A stretch of DNA of 64,000 nucleotides from Selaginella moellendorffii (GCF_000143415.4 NW_003314268.1:263117-327116), one strand, 5' to 3'. Shown: positions 1 through 12,441, numbered from the stretch's first letter. Numbers and translations: made by a program. The notes: generated by a model from the letters alone, not told the origin.

Positions 1-67
1 AACGTCATGGTGGAGGTAAAATACGTTATTTTGTCTAAATTTTGAAGTTATTGTTCTTTTTTGTCAG

Positions 68-1790
68 GCGGGAAAATTTGTGAAAGACGAAGTTATTCGA
101 GCACTTCTATTAGTCGTGAGCAATGCTCCTGATCTGCACGGTTATACTGTTCGTGCGTTGTACCGGGCATTTGCTCATTGGGACGGTCAGGTATTCTGTG
201 GTTTTGAGATTATGTCATTAAGCCTCTGACTATATGGTGGTCAGGAAAGCTTTGCTCAAGTTGTTCTTTGGTGTATTGGAGAGTATGGTGAAATGCTCGT
301 CAACAATGCGAATGAGCTGGAGGGAGAAGAACCAATCACGGTAAGCTGGATTACTGGATGTGACATAAAGTGAAGACACTGTGACTCTCAGGTTACGGAG
401 TCGGATGCTGTGGACGTGCTGGAAAATGTTTTGAAAGATTTCCGAGTGAGCTCCAGTACGCGGGCCTTCGCACTTACAGCAATGCTAAAACTTTCTTCTC
501 GTTTTCCCTCATGTGCAGAGTAAGCACCTTTGATTTCAGTTTGTAAGCTCAATTATTTCTTTGCAGCCGGATCAAGGAGGTGATGATGCAATATAAAGGA
601 AACTTAATACTTGAGCTCCAACAGCGAGCCATTGAATTCACGTCCATCCTCAGCAAGCATCAAAACATAAAGTGAGTGTAACAGCAGCCATGCGTTTGGT
701 AGACTTACGGGTGGTTTCTACCGATTTGCAGAGGGGCGTTACTCGAGAAAATGCCAGCATTAGATGCAACCGCCTACAGTACCAAGCGAGCCGATGCAGC
801 CGGAGTATCGCTTGCAAATGGAAGAGCATCAATACACGAAACTGGTCCAGTGTCCACATCTAATGGACCAGGCTCACAACCAATCCTGACAGATCTGTTA
901 GACCTCAACGTGGACGACACTCCAGCTCCTCCAGTTCAGCGGAAATCAGCTGGTGATGTACTCTTGGATTTATTGGGAGCTAATCCAAGCGCACCCTCTG
1001 CATCTCAAGGTCAGACTTACTACATAATGTGTTAGTAGCATCTGACAATTTTGAAAACGCAGAACAAACTTCAGGAGGTGGCTCGGATGTGCTGATGGAT
1101 CTTTTGTCCGTCGGCTCTTCTTCACGACAACCTGTGATCTCAAGCAGTGGCCTGGATTCGCTCTCTCAACCGATTAAGCAGTCGTTTGTCGAAGCAAGGA
1201 AACCCACTGGTATGGATATGGACCTTCTTGGGGACCTTGGAGACAGTAATGGTGGTAACTAATCAATTGCTGTTTGATTATGTATGTATTAACACCAAGT
1301 TTGTGTGTGTTTGCAGCTCCTATGTATCCGACCATCCTTGCTTATCAAAGTGAGGCCTTAAGCGTAACTTTCGAGTTCAAAAAGGTCCCTGAGAACCCCC
1401 AGTTGACCCTGATTTTGGCATCTTACGCGAATGCTTCTGGAAAGTCATACACGGACTTTGTTTTCCAGGCAGCGGTTCCAAAGGTGAGCAGGAATTCGGA
1501 TTGTGACAAGCCTGATAACAATCTTTCCTTTTTGCGTTTGTTAGTACCTGCATCTCCGGCTGGAGCCTGCAAGCAACAGCGAGCTTGAACCGAAGGAGAG
1601 AATCACTCAAACAATAAGAGTCGAGAACAGCATGCTTGGACAGGTTTGCTTCGTAATCTTCTGTAGAGATTTGTGACGAATTTGGCTGTGACAGAAACCT
1701 TTGGCCATGAGAATACGAATTAGCTACAAAGTGGATGGCCAGGACGTCCTGGAGCAGGGCCAAGTGCACAACTTCCCTGCTGGTTTGTGA
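68..1790 (+). CDS. AP1G: AP-1 complex subunit gamma (gamma-adaptin), 3' part
   Basis: This is the C-terminal part of the large gamma subunit of the AP-1 clathrin adaptor, which sorts cargo at the trans-Golgi network and endosomes. The 5' part lies before the window. Exons read by eye with GT-AG borders: 68-190, 245-340, 392-519, 567-671, 732-1009, 1063-1254, 1317-1483, 1545-1643, 1695-1790. The first exons encode the end of the helical adaptin trunk (segments such as GYTVRALYRAFAHWDGQ and VVLWCIGEYGEML). A Ser/Pro-rich hinge with repeated DLL clathrin-box-like motifs follows (ILTDLLDLN, VLLDLLG, VLMDLLS, MDLLGDLGD). The end is a gamma-ear (GAE) domain from about 1317, finishing in the typical NFPAGL. 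Introns are about 45-60 bp. Reading frame and splice phases agree throughout, so the gene looks functional. Confidence 0.93.
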
Positions 1791-2229
1791 TAGGTATGGA
1801 GAAAACAATTTTGGTTCGTCAATAAAGTATTGTTTCTTTTATTTGATGGTTTCTGAGATGGTGGACTCGTCCTTGAAACAAGGAAAACTCGAAAGCTCAC
1901 CATTGAGAAGTTTTCACTCGAGGACGACGACTCCCACGTATTAGCCATGTTACAAACGAATTTGTGAAATTGAGAAGATGAGCGATTGCAAGCCAAGCCT
2001 TCATCACCAAGCGCTCTATGGTTTGGTCATTTTGCTCAATCTCCCGCATTCTCTCGAGATGGCATAAAGAGGCTCCTTGCTAGCCATATTTGTCACGGCG
2101 CTTTTATTTTGGACGAGGAAAGATGGGAGTTTGTACGCGTTCCTGGATCCAAGCTGCCACTAGAGCTTGCGCGTATACTTCCTGCGTTTCCACAGCTATT
2201 CCAGCAACTGGTATTTCCTTTTCTTACTT
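1791..2229. other. AP1G 3' flank and upstream of the M3 remnant
   Basis: No gene is recognised. The stretch probably holds the 3' UTR of the adaptin gene. Short ORFs here have no recognisable similarity. The first recognisable codons of the oligopeptidase remnant begin around 2230. Confidence 0.5.
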
Positions 2230-4670
2230 AGAGCTGGTAGCTCTAGAAGCATGCAATGAGCATTCATGGGACTCTCTCGCTATTCCTTTGGAGCGGATCA
2301 TGGACACACTGACTGTCAGCTGCAGCGTTGTCAACCATCTTCAGCACTTGAAAGACTCAAAGGAGCTTTGGGTTGCAGTAGGTGACATTTGATTTCTTTT
2401 TTATTTTACATTGGCTACTTTTACTTTTTAGAATTATCTTTCTATATGATGAAAACACTAACTCATTAGCTTTTAGCTTTGTATATTATCACATTTTTTT
2501 GTAATTTACTCTGGATTAGTGTTTGAAATGTCAATAAAATGTTACTGATTTTTACTTGAGTAACTAAGGTTCTTTTGTAGGAAATCGAGGTATCTCTAGA
2601 GATTGTAATTTTTGTGCGAGAGACACCAAAATCTGTTTCTTCTAGGCACAATGGAAAGATTTTGATCTTAAACTTGTCAAAAGCAAGCCTCTCTTTCAGA
2701 GCTTCAAGGCACCTCAAGAAGGCCCAAGCTTCCAGGATTTCAATGACGCACAGAAAAGAACTGTGGAAAGCTACGTTAAGAAGGAAATTGTAAGAGGGGT
2801 TCATTTGGAAGATGGACAAAAGAAGCTCTTCAACCAGTATGAAAAGGTATTCTTTGTATTGATCATGTTTTTTTCTATAATACTACATCCAGGAACTAAT
2901 GGAGCTGACTAGAAAATTCAGTGGCAATATCCTCGATTCCATTAGAAAATATGGCAAACTAGTTACTAGTGTGGAAGAAGTTGAGGGATTGCCAGCAACA
3001 TCTCCGGCACTTGCAGCAAAAGCAGCAGCTTCAGAGGTGGTTACTTCTAAACCCAATATAAAAGCTCACATATTTTTTTGTTTCTCAGGGCTATGAAGCT
3101 GCAACTCCAGAGCTTGGGCCTTGGCTGTTCAAGATCGATAAATCTAGTTATTTCTGAGTGATGAAGCATCTGAAAAACAGGAAAGCCCGAGAGGAGTTGT
3201 ATATGGCTTACAGAAACAAAGCTTCTTCCGGGGAGTTCAACAACACTCCTGTCTTGACACGGATCTTAGAACTCCGAAATTTGAAAGCCAAACTTCTTGG
3301 TTACAAGAACTATGCCGAGGTGATTCAAGCTTTCCTTGTTCTTCTTTTGGTCTTATGATTCTCTTCCAGGTTAGTATGCTTTTGAAAATGCTAGAAAACC
3401 TTCGAAGTGGTACATGGGATCACGCTTTGCAAGAAAAGTTTAGCTTTTTTGGGATGATATGAAACTTTACTCCATGAATGTTCCAGAACTGGAGGCTTGA
3501 AGGCTCTCTCAGCGTCCAATGGTGAGAATTATGATCTCATGCCTTGGGAACTTCCATACTGGATGGAAAGGCTACGAGAAGCCAGGCTTGACATGAGCGT
3601 TTACAATTAACTGTCCACGAATTCATGAATTATTTGCAGGAAGAGTTCAGGCCATTCTTTGCATTGTTCTTGCTTGCAAAAAGACTCTTTTCAATAGAGA
3701 TTGATGCGGCAGACAACCTCGTGGCACGTAAGTGTTTTAACTGTCGTGCACTTCAAGAGGTGTCTTCTCCGTAGATTTGGCACGGCGACGTGAGGTTTTT
3801 CAGAGTGAAAGATATGGATACCAAAGAAACGCTTGTCTACTTTTACATAGATCCATACTCAAGGCCGCTGGAGAAAAGAGGTGGTGTGTGCCAAAGAGAA
3901 GTCGAGCTCTTGGACCAGAGGGTTGTGACATCCGACTCCATGCTTGTATCATCGTTTGCAATCAGACGCCGCCTCTCGGAGACAACCCAAGCTTGATGAC
4001 ATTTGACGAGGTATATATTACATTTTATAGTCATTTTATAGCCATTGATTTGATTTCATGGTTGTATAGATGAAAACACTGTTTCACGAGTTTGGCCACG
4101 CTTTGCAACACATGCTCACGACGCAAGACGTGATATTCGTTTCAGGTATGCAAAATGTAGAACAAGATGCGGTAGATCTCCCCTCGCAATTCATGGAGAA
4201 CTGGTGCTAATTTAGAAGGGTTATATAATAAATTTCCATTGCAGGGACACACTGTCAAGCTTTGCCAAGCATTACAAAACAGGCGAGCTACTTCTTGAAT
4301 CGCTATTTCAAAATATCAAATCATCTAGAACACTGAGAGCTATAGACATGTTAAACCAAGTATGCTTGCTTTATATTTTTTTCTTTTTCTGATATTTCTG
4401 TTGAGTTGTATCAGGTTTTACTAGCAGCAGTGGATCTAGAGCTCCACTCCAACTTTGAGCGTAATAACTTGACAAGAAGTATACGTGAAGTGTATAATGA
4501 ATTTTCACAGAAAACTCAGGTTCCACAGTGTATGCCTGGAGAACAATATCTCAACAGCTTCTTACATATTGTGAATGGTATGTATGTAGGATACGCCTGG
4601 GAACCATCTTGAACGAGCAAAGTAGCTCCAAGCTTCCCAGTGTACCTGGAAGCTAGCATGTTCATGTAAG
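2230..4670 (+). pseudogene. Decayed M3 family oligopeptidase (thimet / organellar oligopeptidase A-like)
   Basis: Homologues are zinc metallopeptidases (family M3) that degrade short peptides, including cleaved targeting peptides, in organelles and cytosol. Many exon-like blocks follow in family order: a helical N-terminal block near 2228-2390, 2645-2850, 2893-3035, and TPELGPWLFKIDKSS at about 3105-3150. Next come [21 protein letters not shown] (here cut to its core [15 protein letters not shown]), the YSRPLEKRGG block near 3855, VCNQTPPLGDNPSLMTF at about 3957-4005, and the active-site helix [14 protein letters not shown] at about 4077-4118. The zinc-binding HEFGH is intact. The frame is broken: an in-frame TGA near 3155 replaces the residue after SSYF, the segment at 3360-3480 shifts frame, the block near 3900-3960 shifts frame, and the C-terminal SYKW-type region after about 4590 is missing or rearranged. 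I call it a pseudogene. An assembly error could explain one break, not all of them. Confidence 0.8.
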
Positions 4671-4969
4671 TACTTTCACACAGAAACAACACGATAAGGT
4701 TGCTCTTGAGATGAATGAGATTCGATTATGCAGTGTTGCCAAATTTGGTCAAAAAACTCTTCAAAAGAAATAACACACAGGGAAAGATCACTCTAGTGTC
4801 TTTAATTTGTTGCATTTTTTGCATCAATAGATTGTCAAAAACAATTTGTAATTTGTTTACATTTGGTCCTATCAACCACATAGTGACAGCTTTTTTTATT
4901 GTCATAGATGCTCTGTCTCACAAAAGAGCATAAAGAATAATTTCTTGGATGCCTGCTTAAATATTCTAG

Positions 4970-5130
4970 TGTAATGTTTGTAAATATATATATGTATATA
5001 TATGTATTGCTCGATAATACATTAATTATAATATTATAGTATATGGATAGTCCATTTGAGATTGAATCTAGTCCATCCATCCTTGTATATAAGAAAAATT
5101 CTAAGCCCCAATTAGTATACTTATTTCTCA
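4970..5130 (+). repeat. Left LTR-like repeat of the old AT-rich element
   Basis: It is a direct-repeat partner of 14722-14870, with roughly 75-80 percent identity by eye and several small gaps. It starts TGTAATG. The 3' limit is uncertain. Confidence 0.5.
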
Positions 5131-6460
5131 AGCACTTATATTGGTGGGGATAAGGGGCATTGCAATTTGTCCCTGAAGAGGTAATGCTTTGCTTTAGTGT
5201 TTAAGATTGTGTTTTTTATTCATATTTCTTCATTTTCTTTTAAATCTAGATTTGTATTATCTTTTTGCAAAATCTAGAATTCTAGTTATTGTTATACTTA
5301 GATTTACTCTTCTTTTGATATTCATTGCATTTGCATTCTTCTACTATGTCATGTTGTCATTGATCAAGGAGTATGTTACTTAAGGTTGTTAATACTATTC
5401 TATTAGATCAAACTTTTGGTGCTGTGGGGTGTGATGATATTAGTGTTACACCTATCTTTGGTGTGTTACTGTTTTCAACTTTCATAGGACTTGATTATAC
5501 AACTTATTTTATTCTCAATGTTTTACCATCTTTCATTGATATGGAGCATGATTGTGACATCGATTAGCAAGGTATGGATAATGCAGTCTGATTCTTAAAG
5601 AATATTCAAGATCAAGTTTATGGGAAGATAATGTGTATGAGCTTGAGTGGATTTCAAAGTGTGATAATGAACTTGATTATTATGGAGATAACTTAAAGAT
5701 CAAATGGAGATTTTACAGGGTAGATGTAAATCCTTCAATTTACTATTTGTTCTTTTTTCTTTATTTTTTACTCTTTCCCAACCTTTTCTTATTTCTCAGT
5801 CTAAACCACTTTCTTATGTTCTTAGTGTTCCTTCTTTGTTTGTAATATTTCATTCTCCTGACACATTAATCATTTCTGACTCTTATGATTCTCATTTTCA
5901 ATCCAATGTTGAGTTAAGTGTTTTTATATCATTCTAATACTAATCTAGATGTTGAGTATATGCATAAAGTTAAGAATTTTATTTTTTTTTCGTTAGTAAA
6001 GTCTTTGATTAGTTTTAGTGTTGAGTATTCCTTTATTCCAAGGGTTCAGTCACTTTAGCTATAATTTCAAGTTGAGTGCATATCTCTACTTATGAATGCC
6101 ACTGAAAGCCTTTGTTTTATCATTGTTGCCAAGGAATTTATATTTCTCTTGAGTGTGGATGTTATTATGATTTTCCCATCTTAAGTGTTGAATTGTGTGT
6201 TGAGGAAGTTGAGCAGTGTGAATCTTTTATTTATATTATGGTGGCCGAAGTATTTTATAATAGAAAGTCTTTTATTTTCCAAGTTTTGAGCACATATCCT
6301 TCTTTTGATTTTCCCATTTCTGCATTGTCAGCTATTGCAAATTCCTCTTCTGATATTTCTTTATCCACTTTTATTTCTTTCACAATTTTTTTCCTCAATT
6401 TTTTTCATTTTCTCCTTTTTGCTTCGACATTTCAACCTTTTTTTTCTTTGAAGGAGGGGG
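5131..6460. other. AT-rich interior of the old element
   Basis: There is no recognisable coding sequence. T-rich runs (around 5750-5830 and 6360-6445) end in a GAAGGAGGGGG tract. The younger chromovirus inserted at this tract and duplicated GGGGG. Confidence 0.5.
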
Positions 6461-7609
6461 TGTAAGGAACCAACTCGCCGAGGTGTCGTAGGCTAAGGGA
6501 ACCCCGAAAGCATGACCAAAATGACAAAGAGTTCATCGGATGGGACCAAGTCAAAGATCGAGTCCAAGACCGACTCTAGGACCGAGTTCGAGATAGAGTC
6601 CGGAATCGAGTCCAAGACCGACTCGGGAACCGAGTTCGAGTCCGAGTTCGAGACCGAGTTCGAGACGGAGTCCGAGATCCGAAATCGGGTCCGAGACCGA
6701 GTCCGAAGTCGAGTCCGAGGTCGGGCCCGAGATCGGGTCCGAGATCGAGTCCGCGATCGAGTCCGAGACCGAATCCGAAATCGGATCCGAAATCGGATCC
6801 GAGATCGAGCCAGAGACTAAGTCCAAATACTAATACGGGTCAAGGGGTGAAAGCCCAAAGCGTGCGTCCCCCAGGGGGGGGGGGGCTGCAGGGGGTTCCA
6901 AAAGTATAGTAGGGATAGTGAGGTCCAGGAACCAGTTTTGAAGGGACTCTCCAGTTGGGCTTCCAAACCAACTTGAGGTTGGGACTGGGACTAAGGGGCC
7001 TTGGGTGGGAGTGAGCATGGACTTGGCTGGTGCCGGAGGGGCCATCCAAGGAAGTGCTCAAGAGCAGCTCCCACTCCCGAAAGGGAAACCGATTGCGGTG
7101 CTCCCGGCTCATGTGGAGTGGTGCCCCACTTGAGTACCATGCGGCTCATTGGTCCTCGCCCTGCCTAGGGGCTTGGGCCTTCCTTCGGGATGGAAGTGGG
7201 GGGCGAGAGGTACCCATACCGGGCCGTTAGGCCACGGTGTTTCGCCCCGGCGTCCCGAAGCAAGTGTTGCACTCAAGACTTGGGATTTAGAGGGTCCCAT
7301 GATCAAGTCTTGTGGTACCAAGGGATGTTAGGAACCTGGAAGCTTGGTGTGCTTGGCTGCTTGTGCTTGCGGGGAGTGTAGCCGAACCTTAAGTCCAGTC
7401 TAACCCGGGGAGGGGGATTGAGAGTGATTTGGGAATCCGTGGAAGGATGGCTAACACTCCATTGCTCGTGCAGTGAGTAGCTGAAACCAAGTAGGAGCTG
7501 GTACCATAGGCGAGAACCTTGGCAAGGGAACTTAGCAAAAGCCAAGGCAGTGTTGGACGGATAGACGAGGTAAGCTGGCAAATTGGAAAGGAAAAATTTG
7601 TGGCTTACA
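6461..7609 (+). repeat. 5' LTR of the chromovirus
   Basis: The LTR is 1149 bp, with TG...CA ends. A 6-bp-periodic tract of GAGTCC/GAGACC/GAGATC units spans about 6555-6825. It leaves long open frames on both strands that are composition artefacts. A run of 12 G residues lies near 6874. The promoter should lie in this LTR, but I could not assign a TATA box. Confidence 0.96.
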
Positions 7610-7612
7610 ATT

Positions 7613-7625
7613 TGGTATCGGAGCC
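7613..7625 (+). other. Primer binding site, initiator Met tRNA type
   Basis: TGGTATCGGAGCC starts 3 bases after the 5' LTR. It matches the usual initiator-tRNA-Met primer site (TGGTATCAGAGC) except G for A at position 8. The same variant occurs in the second, minus-strand element at 20016-20027. Confidence 0.85.
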
Positions 7626-7668
7626 TTTATCTCAGTTCTAGCGAAGGATAGAGGCGGATTGCTGGGAG

Positions 7669-10600
7669 ATGGCAAGGGCAGGGCGTAAGCGAACCCAGGT
7701 GGAGACGGAACCTCCGCCGGAGCTGGAGCCTCCGGTTGAACAAGAGGCTATGGATGAGGAATCCCTGCAGGAGGAGGACTCCAGTGAGGAAACTTCCAAG
7801 CAGGAGTCCGGTGGCGAGGTTCGGTCGTCCAAGGCTCGATTGGACGTGCTAGAAGGACAGTTGGCACAGACCAATGCCCTGCTGGAGACTCTCGTACGCA
7901 AGTTAAAGCGTGACGAGAAGCGGAAGAAAAAGCGAAAGACTGCGGATGCTGGTAGCGCAGAAGGTGCGGACCCTTCGGCAGGGACTGAGGCAAAACCAGA
8001 CAAGGTCGAACAGACCGAAGTGGAATCAGTCCCTCAGGCAGTTCCCAAGTACAAACCAAAGCCCCCACCGGTGTTCAAGGGAGTGAACGACTATAAGGTT
8101 GTGGAGGATTGGTTTTACGATATGGAGGACTACTTCCGAGCGTTGCGGTTACCGAGCTCGGAGAAGGTCCCATGTGCAAAACCATACTTGGCAGATAATG
8201 CCAAGTCTTGGTGGAGAACAACGGAGGCCAACGAAGGACCGGTGGCCACCTGGGACATGATGAAGGCGAGGATCCGCGCGACATACGTTCCTCCAAATGC
8301 CACTCTGCATCTGAGAGATGAGTTGAGTAGGCTGAAGCAAACTGGAACCATCCAGGAATATGTGAATGGGTTCATGGCAAAGAGGATACTTGTCACGGAC
8401 ATGGGGGATATGGATGCGTTCCATGCCTTTATATCAGGTTTGCAAACCTGGGCTCGCGGTGAGGTGATGCGCTGGAACCCGACCAACTACAAGGAAGCGT
8501 TGGATGCGGCCATCAAGGTGCATTTCAACGATAACCTGCGAAAGGGGAACACGACGGGGTCGGGATCCACGTTTCACAAAGGGGCCAAACCGAGGGGAAC
8601 ATATAGCAAGGGGAAATTCAAGAAGAGTTTCTCTAAGAATGAGTCCTCGGGGTTCCGGAAAGGCAAAGCCGGTGGCCAGCGAGCGAGTACGTGGGGGAGT
8701 CAAGCGAAAAAAGACAAACCCATGGATAAGAAGGTCAAGTCGTATAGCAGCGTGGGCAACAACGTATGCTACAACTGCGGCGAAGCGGGACACTTCTCGA
8801 GGGAATGTCCCTACCCGAAGAAGGCCAGAGCCAATATGGCCATCAAGTCGGGTGAAGTCCAAACTGAGGTATGTGATCCAGTCCCTAACTCAAAGTTACT
8901 CATTACACGAGCAACTTTGGTAGAGAGTCGTTCGCGACATCTACTAGCCCTCCGAGGGAAGCTCGGAGGTAGCTTTGTTAAGATCCTTATTGACACGGGT
9001 GCTTCGGATAATTTTGTGGCTGCAGACATAGTCCGGCAAGCCGGACTAACGGTGCAGCGGCTAGGCGAACCAAGGACTATAGAGTTTGTTCAGGGTAGCC
9101 AAAGCACCGATGAGATACTTCGACAAGCGAGAGTCGAAGTGGGGACATGGAAAGTGGACATGGATTTCACCGTCTTGGACATGGCGGGATTTGACGTGAT
9201 CTTCGGAATGGATTGGTTTAATCGGTTCGTGGTAGCCCTGCATGGACAAGGTAGGAATCTTGTGGTATTGGCGAATGCCCAAGGAAGAAGATCTAGGGTG
9301 GAGGCCCAGGATCTAAAGGTAGGGCAAAGCAAGGCCAAAGAGTCATGCTTAAACCTGGTGTCCACGAGAGGACAACTCACTAAAGGAACTAAGGCAGCCT
9401 TTTTGTGCTTACTCTCGGTGAAGAGTGACAAAAAGACAAGAACGGAAGAAGTACCTTTAGTGATCCAGCAGGTGCTGGACCAATTCCAGGATACCATGCC
9501 AGAGGAGCTACCGGCAGGGTTGCCCCCCGCACGACTGATAGAACATAAGATTGAGCTGGTCGAGGGTGCTGAGGCGGTGGTTCGTCCACCCTATCGATTG
9601 AACGAAAAAGCACTCAAGGAGCTCAAGAGCCAACTAGAGGAGTTGGTGGACAAAGGGTATGTTAGGTTGAGCAAGTCGCCGTATGGGGCGCCGGTGCTAT
9701 TTGTGAAAAAGAAAGATGGATCTATGCGCATGTGCATAGACTACCGGTTGCTCAACAAGTATACCAAGAAGAACAAGTACCCTTTGCCAAGGATTGAGGA
9801 CCTGTTCGATAGGTTGGGAAAGGCAAAATACTTCTCGAGGATTGACCTAAGGTCAGGATACTACCAGATCAGGGTAGCTGAGGAAGATGTCGAGAAGACA
9901 ACCTGTCGAACGAGGTATGGGAGCTTTGAGTTTTTGGTGATGCCCTTTGGGCTGTGCAATGCGCCGGCAACGTTTTCGGCGTTGATGAACCACATCTTTG
10001 TACCCTATCTGGATCGCTTCGTGGTCGTCTATATTGACGACATCCTGATCTATAGCGAGACGCTAGAGGAGCATGCCGAACACTTGGCGAAGGTGTTTGA
10101 GAAACTAAGGGAACACAAACTGTATGCTAAAGAGAGCAAATGTGACTTTGCTCAACAAGAGGTAAAGTTTCTCGGGCATGTGGTGGGCCAGGACGGGCTC
10201 AAGGTGGACCCGGAGAAGGTCCAAGCGATCCAGGAATGGGAACGACCATCGAATGTACATGAGTTGAGGGCGTTCCTGGGGCTATGCAACTACTATCGAA
10301 AGTTTATCAGACACTATTCGAGAGTAGCCCTGCCCTTAACGGACCAAACAAGAAAAGGGAAGATGGTATGGACAGCGGAATGCGAGGCGGCATTCGTCCA
10401 CCTCAAAGGGAAGTTGAGGAAGGCTCCGGTGTTGGCATTACCAGACTTTGGTAAGGACTTTGAGGTAGACACGGATGCTTCGGACTTTGCGTTGGGCGCA
10501 GTTTTGAAGCAAGACAACCATCCAGTAGCGTTCTTCTTGAAGAAGCTGGACAAGGCTCAACGGAAGTGGCCTGCCCACGAGAAGGAATTGTTTGCGGTGG

Positions 10601-12441
10601 TCAAGGCGCTCAAGGAGTGGCGACACTACCTTGGGAGACACTTCAAGGTTTACACGGACAATGTGGCAACGAAACACTTCTTGTCACAGCCCGACCTAAG
10701 GGGAAAACAAGGTCGGTGGGCCAATGCTTTGGCCGAGTTTGATTGCGAGATCCTGTACAAGCCTGGGAAGAGCAACATCGTGGCAGATGCGCTAAGTCGA
10801 AAAGCGAGCTTGAAATTGGCGATATCTAGCGCGACAGCAACCTTTTGGGACGATGTGCGGACCGCATACGAGAGTGATGGTCTAGCACAAGAAGTGTTGC
10901 TGAGGAATCTGGAGGCGCGGGAAGCTCACCAGAGAGGTGAGCTGCCAACGGAAGAGAAAACGGGCTATGCGGAACGCAACGGACTCATATATTACAAGCA
11001 AACGAGGGTGTATGTTCCAGAAGGGGAACTAAGGAAGGTAGCCTTGGAAGAGTGTCATGACGGACCTCTCGCGGGACACGGCGGAGTGCCCAAGACGATG
11101 GGCTTACTCAAAAGGAAGTATCACTGGCCAGATATGGCTAAGGACGTCCAAGACTATGTAAAGACATGTCCAACATGTCAGCAGGTGAAAGCCGTGACGA
11201 AGGCTAGTGGGGGCTTGTTGCAAAGCATCCCCATTCCAGATCGTCCGTGGAAATGTCTCACGATGGACTTCATCACGGGACTACCCCCAAGCGAGGGGTT
11301 CGATGCGATATTCGTGGTGGTGGACCGATTTTCAAAGATGGCACATTTCATACCCACCACAACGGATGTGGATGCGGAAGGTGTGGCGAAGCTGTTCTTC
11401 GAACAAGTGGTTCGAGTGCGGGGAAGGCCGGAAGAGATTATCTCAGATCGAGATAAGATCTTCACCAGTAGGTTCTGGAGGACACTCCTAGAACAGTATC
11501 GCACCAAGTTGAAATTCAGCACGGCCTATCACCCACAGACAGGTAATGGATATTGAGTCAAGATTGATGGCACTAACACTTCTTGACAGACGGACAAACG
11601 GAAAGGGTGAATAGGCAGCTGGAGGATTATTTGCGATGCTATGTCTCGGGAGACCAGACCGACTGGGTAAGTCATTTGGGACTTGCGGAAATGTGTTATA
11701 ACAACTCACCACATTCGAGCATCGGGGTGAGTCCATGGGAAGTCATCAATGGGCGAGCTATTGAAGGTCCTGTGGAACTCGGCGTGGCCGAGTATCATGG
11801 AGAGTTACCCGCAGTGGAGGCATTCACGGCGGAAAGACTCAACATTTGGAATCTAGTGAGGGATTCCTTGGAACGGGCTCAACAAAGGCAAACTAAGTAC
11901 GCGAACCAAAAGCGTCGAAATGTGGAGTTCCAAGCTGGGGAGAAGGTGTGGCTGAACACCAAGAACCTCAGGCTACCAAGTGGGATCAGCCGGAAGTTGA
12001 CCCAAAGGTAAAAATGCATGTATTCCTGTAAATGAATTGATCTTGAGTTCCTTAAGCAGGTTCGCGGGGCCTTACGAGATTGAGGCTCGAATCGGTAAAG
12101 TGGCTTACCGTCTCCGACTTCCTCGAGAGATGGGGAAGATGCATCCCGTGTTCCACGTGAACTTACTCAAGCCGTATTTTGAGGATCCGCTTCGCAAGGA
12201 CCAAGTAAGACCTTTACCTGAGGTTATCCAAAGGGAGGAGGAATACGAAGTCGAGGCCATCCTCAATGCGCGCAAGAGCAAGCGACAAGGACGCGAGGTG
12301 AGAGAGTTCCATGTGAAGTGGAAAGGATTTCCACACTGCGAAGCAACATGGGAACCGGAGGAGAACCTAGCGAACGTGCGAGATCTAGTGGAGGAATTTC
12401 TGCATGGCAGAACTCTATGTACTTATGCAAAGTTCAATTAA
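7669..12441 (+). CDS. Gag-Pol polyprotein of the chromovirus, two introns
   Basis: Exons 7669-11542, 11590-12007 and 12060-12441 give one frame of 1557 codons plus stop. Order by approximate residue: acidic N-terminus with a predicted coiled-coil segment (about 60-90); gag domain (130-285); CCHC zinc knuckle [14 protein letters not shown] (367-380); aspartic protease with [10 protein letters not shown] (Asp 442); reverse transcriptase with [10 protein letters not shown] (788-791); RNase H starting [12 protein letters not shown] (about 934). The integrase has an HHCC zinc domain (1130-1170) and a core with Asp 1200, Asp 1259 and, after splicing, Glu 1296. A GPY motif follows (1434-1436), then a chromodomain (1492-1545). 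All catalytic motifs I looked for are present. I chose the ATG at 7669 because it is the first in the long frame after the primer site. Without splicing the frame stops at 11554-11556, inside the integrase core. Confidence 0.93.
11543..11589 (+). other. Spliceosomal intron 1 in the integrase (47 bp)
   Basis: GTAATGG begins it and TTGACAG ends it, with CTAAC as a branch-point candidate about 15 bases before the end. Removal joins HPQT to DGQTERVN, the conserved integrase motif, in phase 1. Left in, it creates TGA at 11554-11556. Host introns in this window have the same size range. Confidence 0.9.
12008..12059 (+). other. Spliceosomal intron 2 before the GPY/F module (52 bp)
   Basis: GTAAAAA begins it and TTAAGCAG ends it. 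Removal joins LTQR to FAGPYEI in phase 2, which restores the expected integrase GPY/F junction. Left in, it introduces in-frame stops directly after the donor site. Confidence 0.88.

Noticed and set aside
6512-6826. Long Glu/Ser/Arg-rich ORFs on both strands of the LTR repeats (also 12898-13212, 16626-16859, 60112-60865)
   Set aside because: They arise from a 6-bp-periodic repeat without stops. There is no plausible start context or conserved protein.
11543-11589. The stop at 11554 as a disabling mutation or frameshift of gag-pol
   Set aside because: Removing a GT-AG segment of 47 bp with a CTAAC branch candidate restores the conserved integrase motif in frame. A second such case lies at 12008-12059, so introns explain both better.
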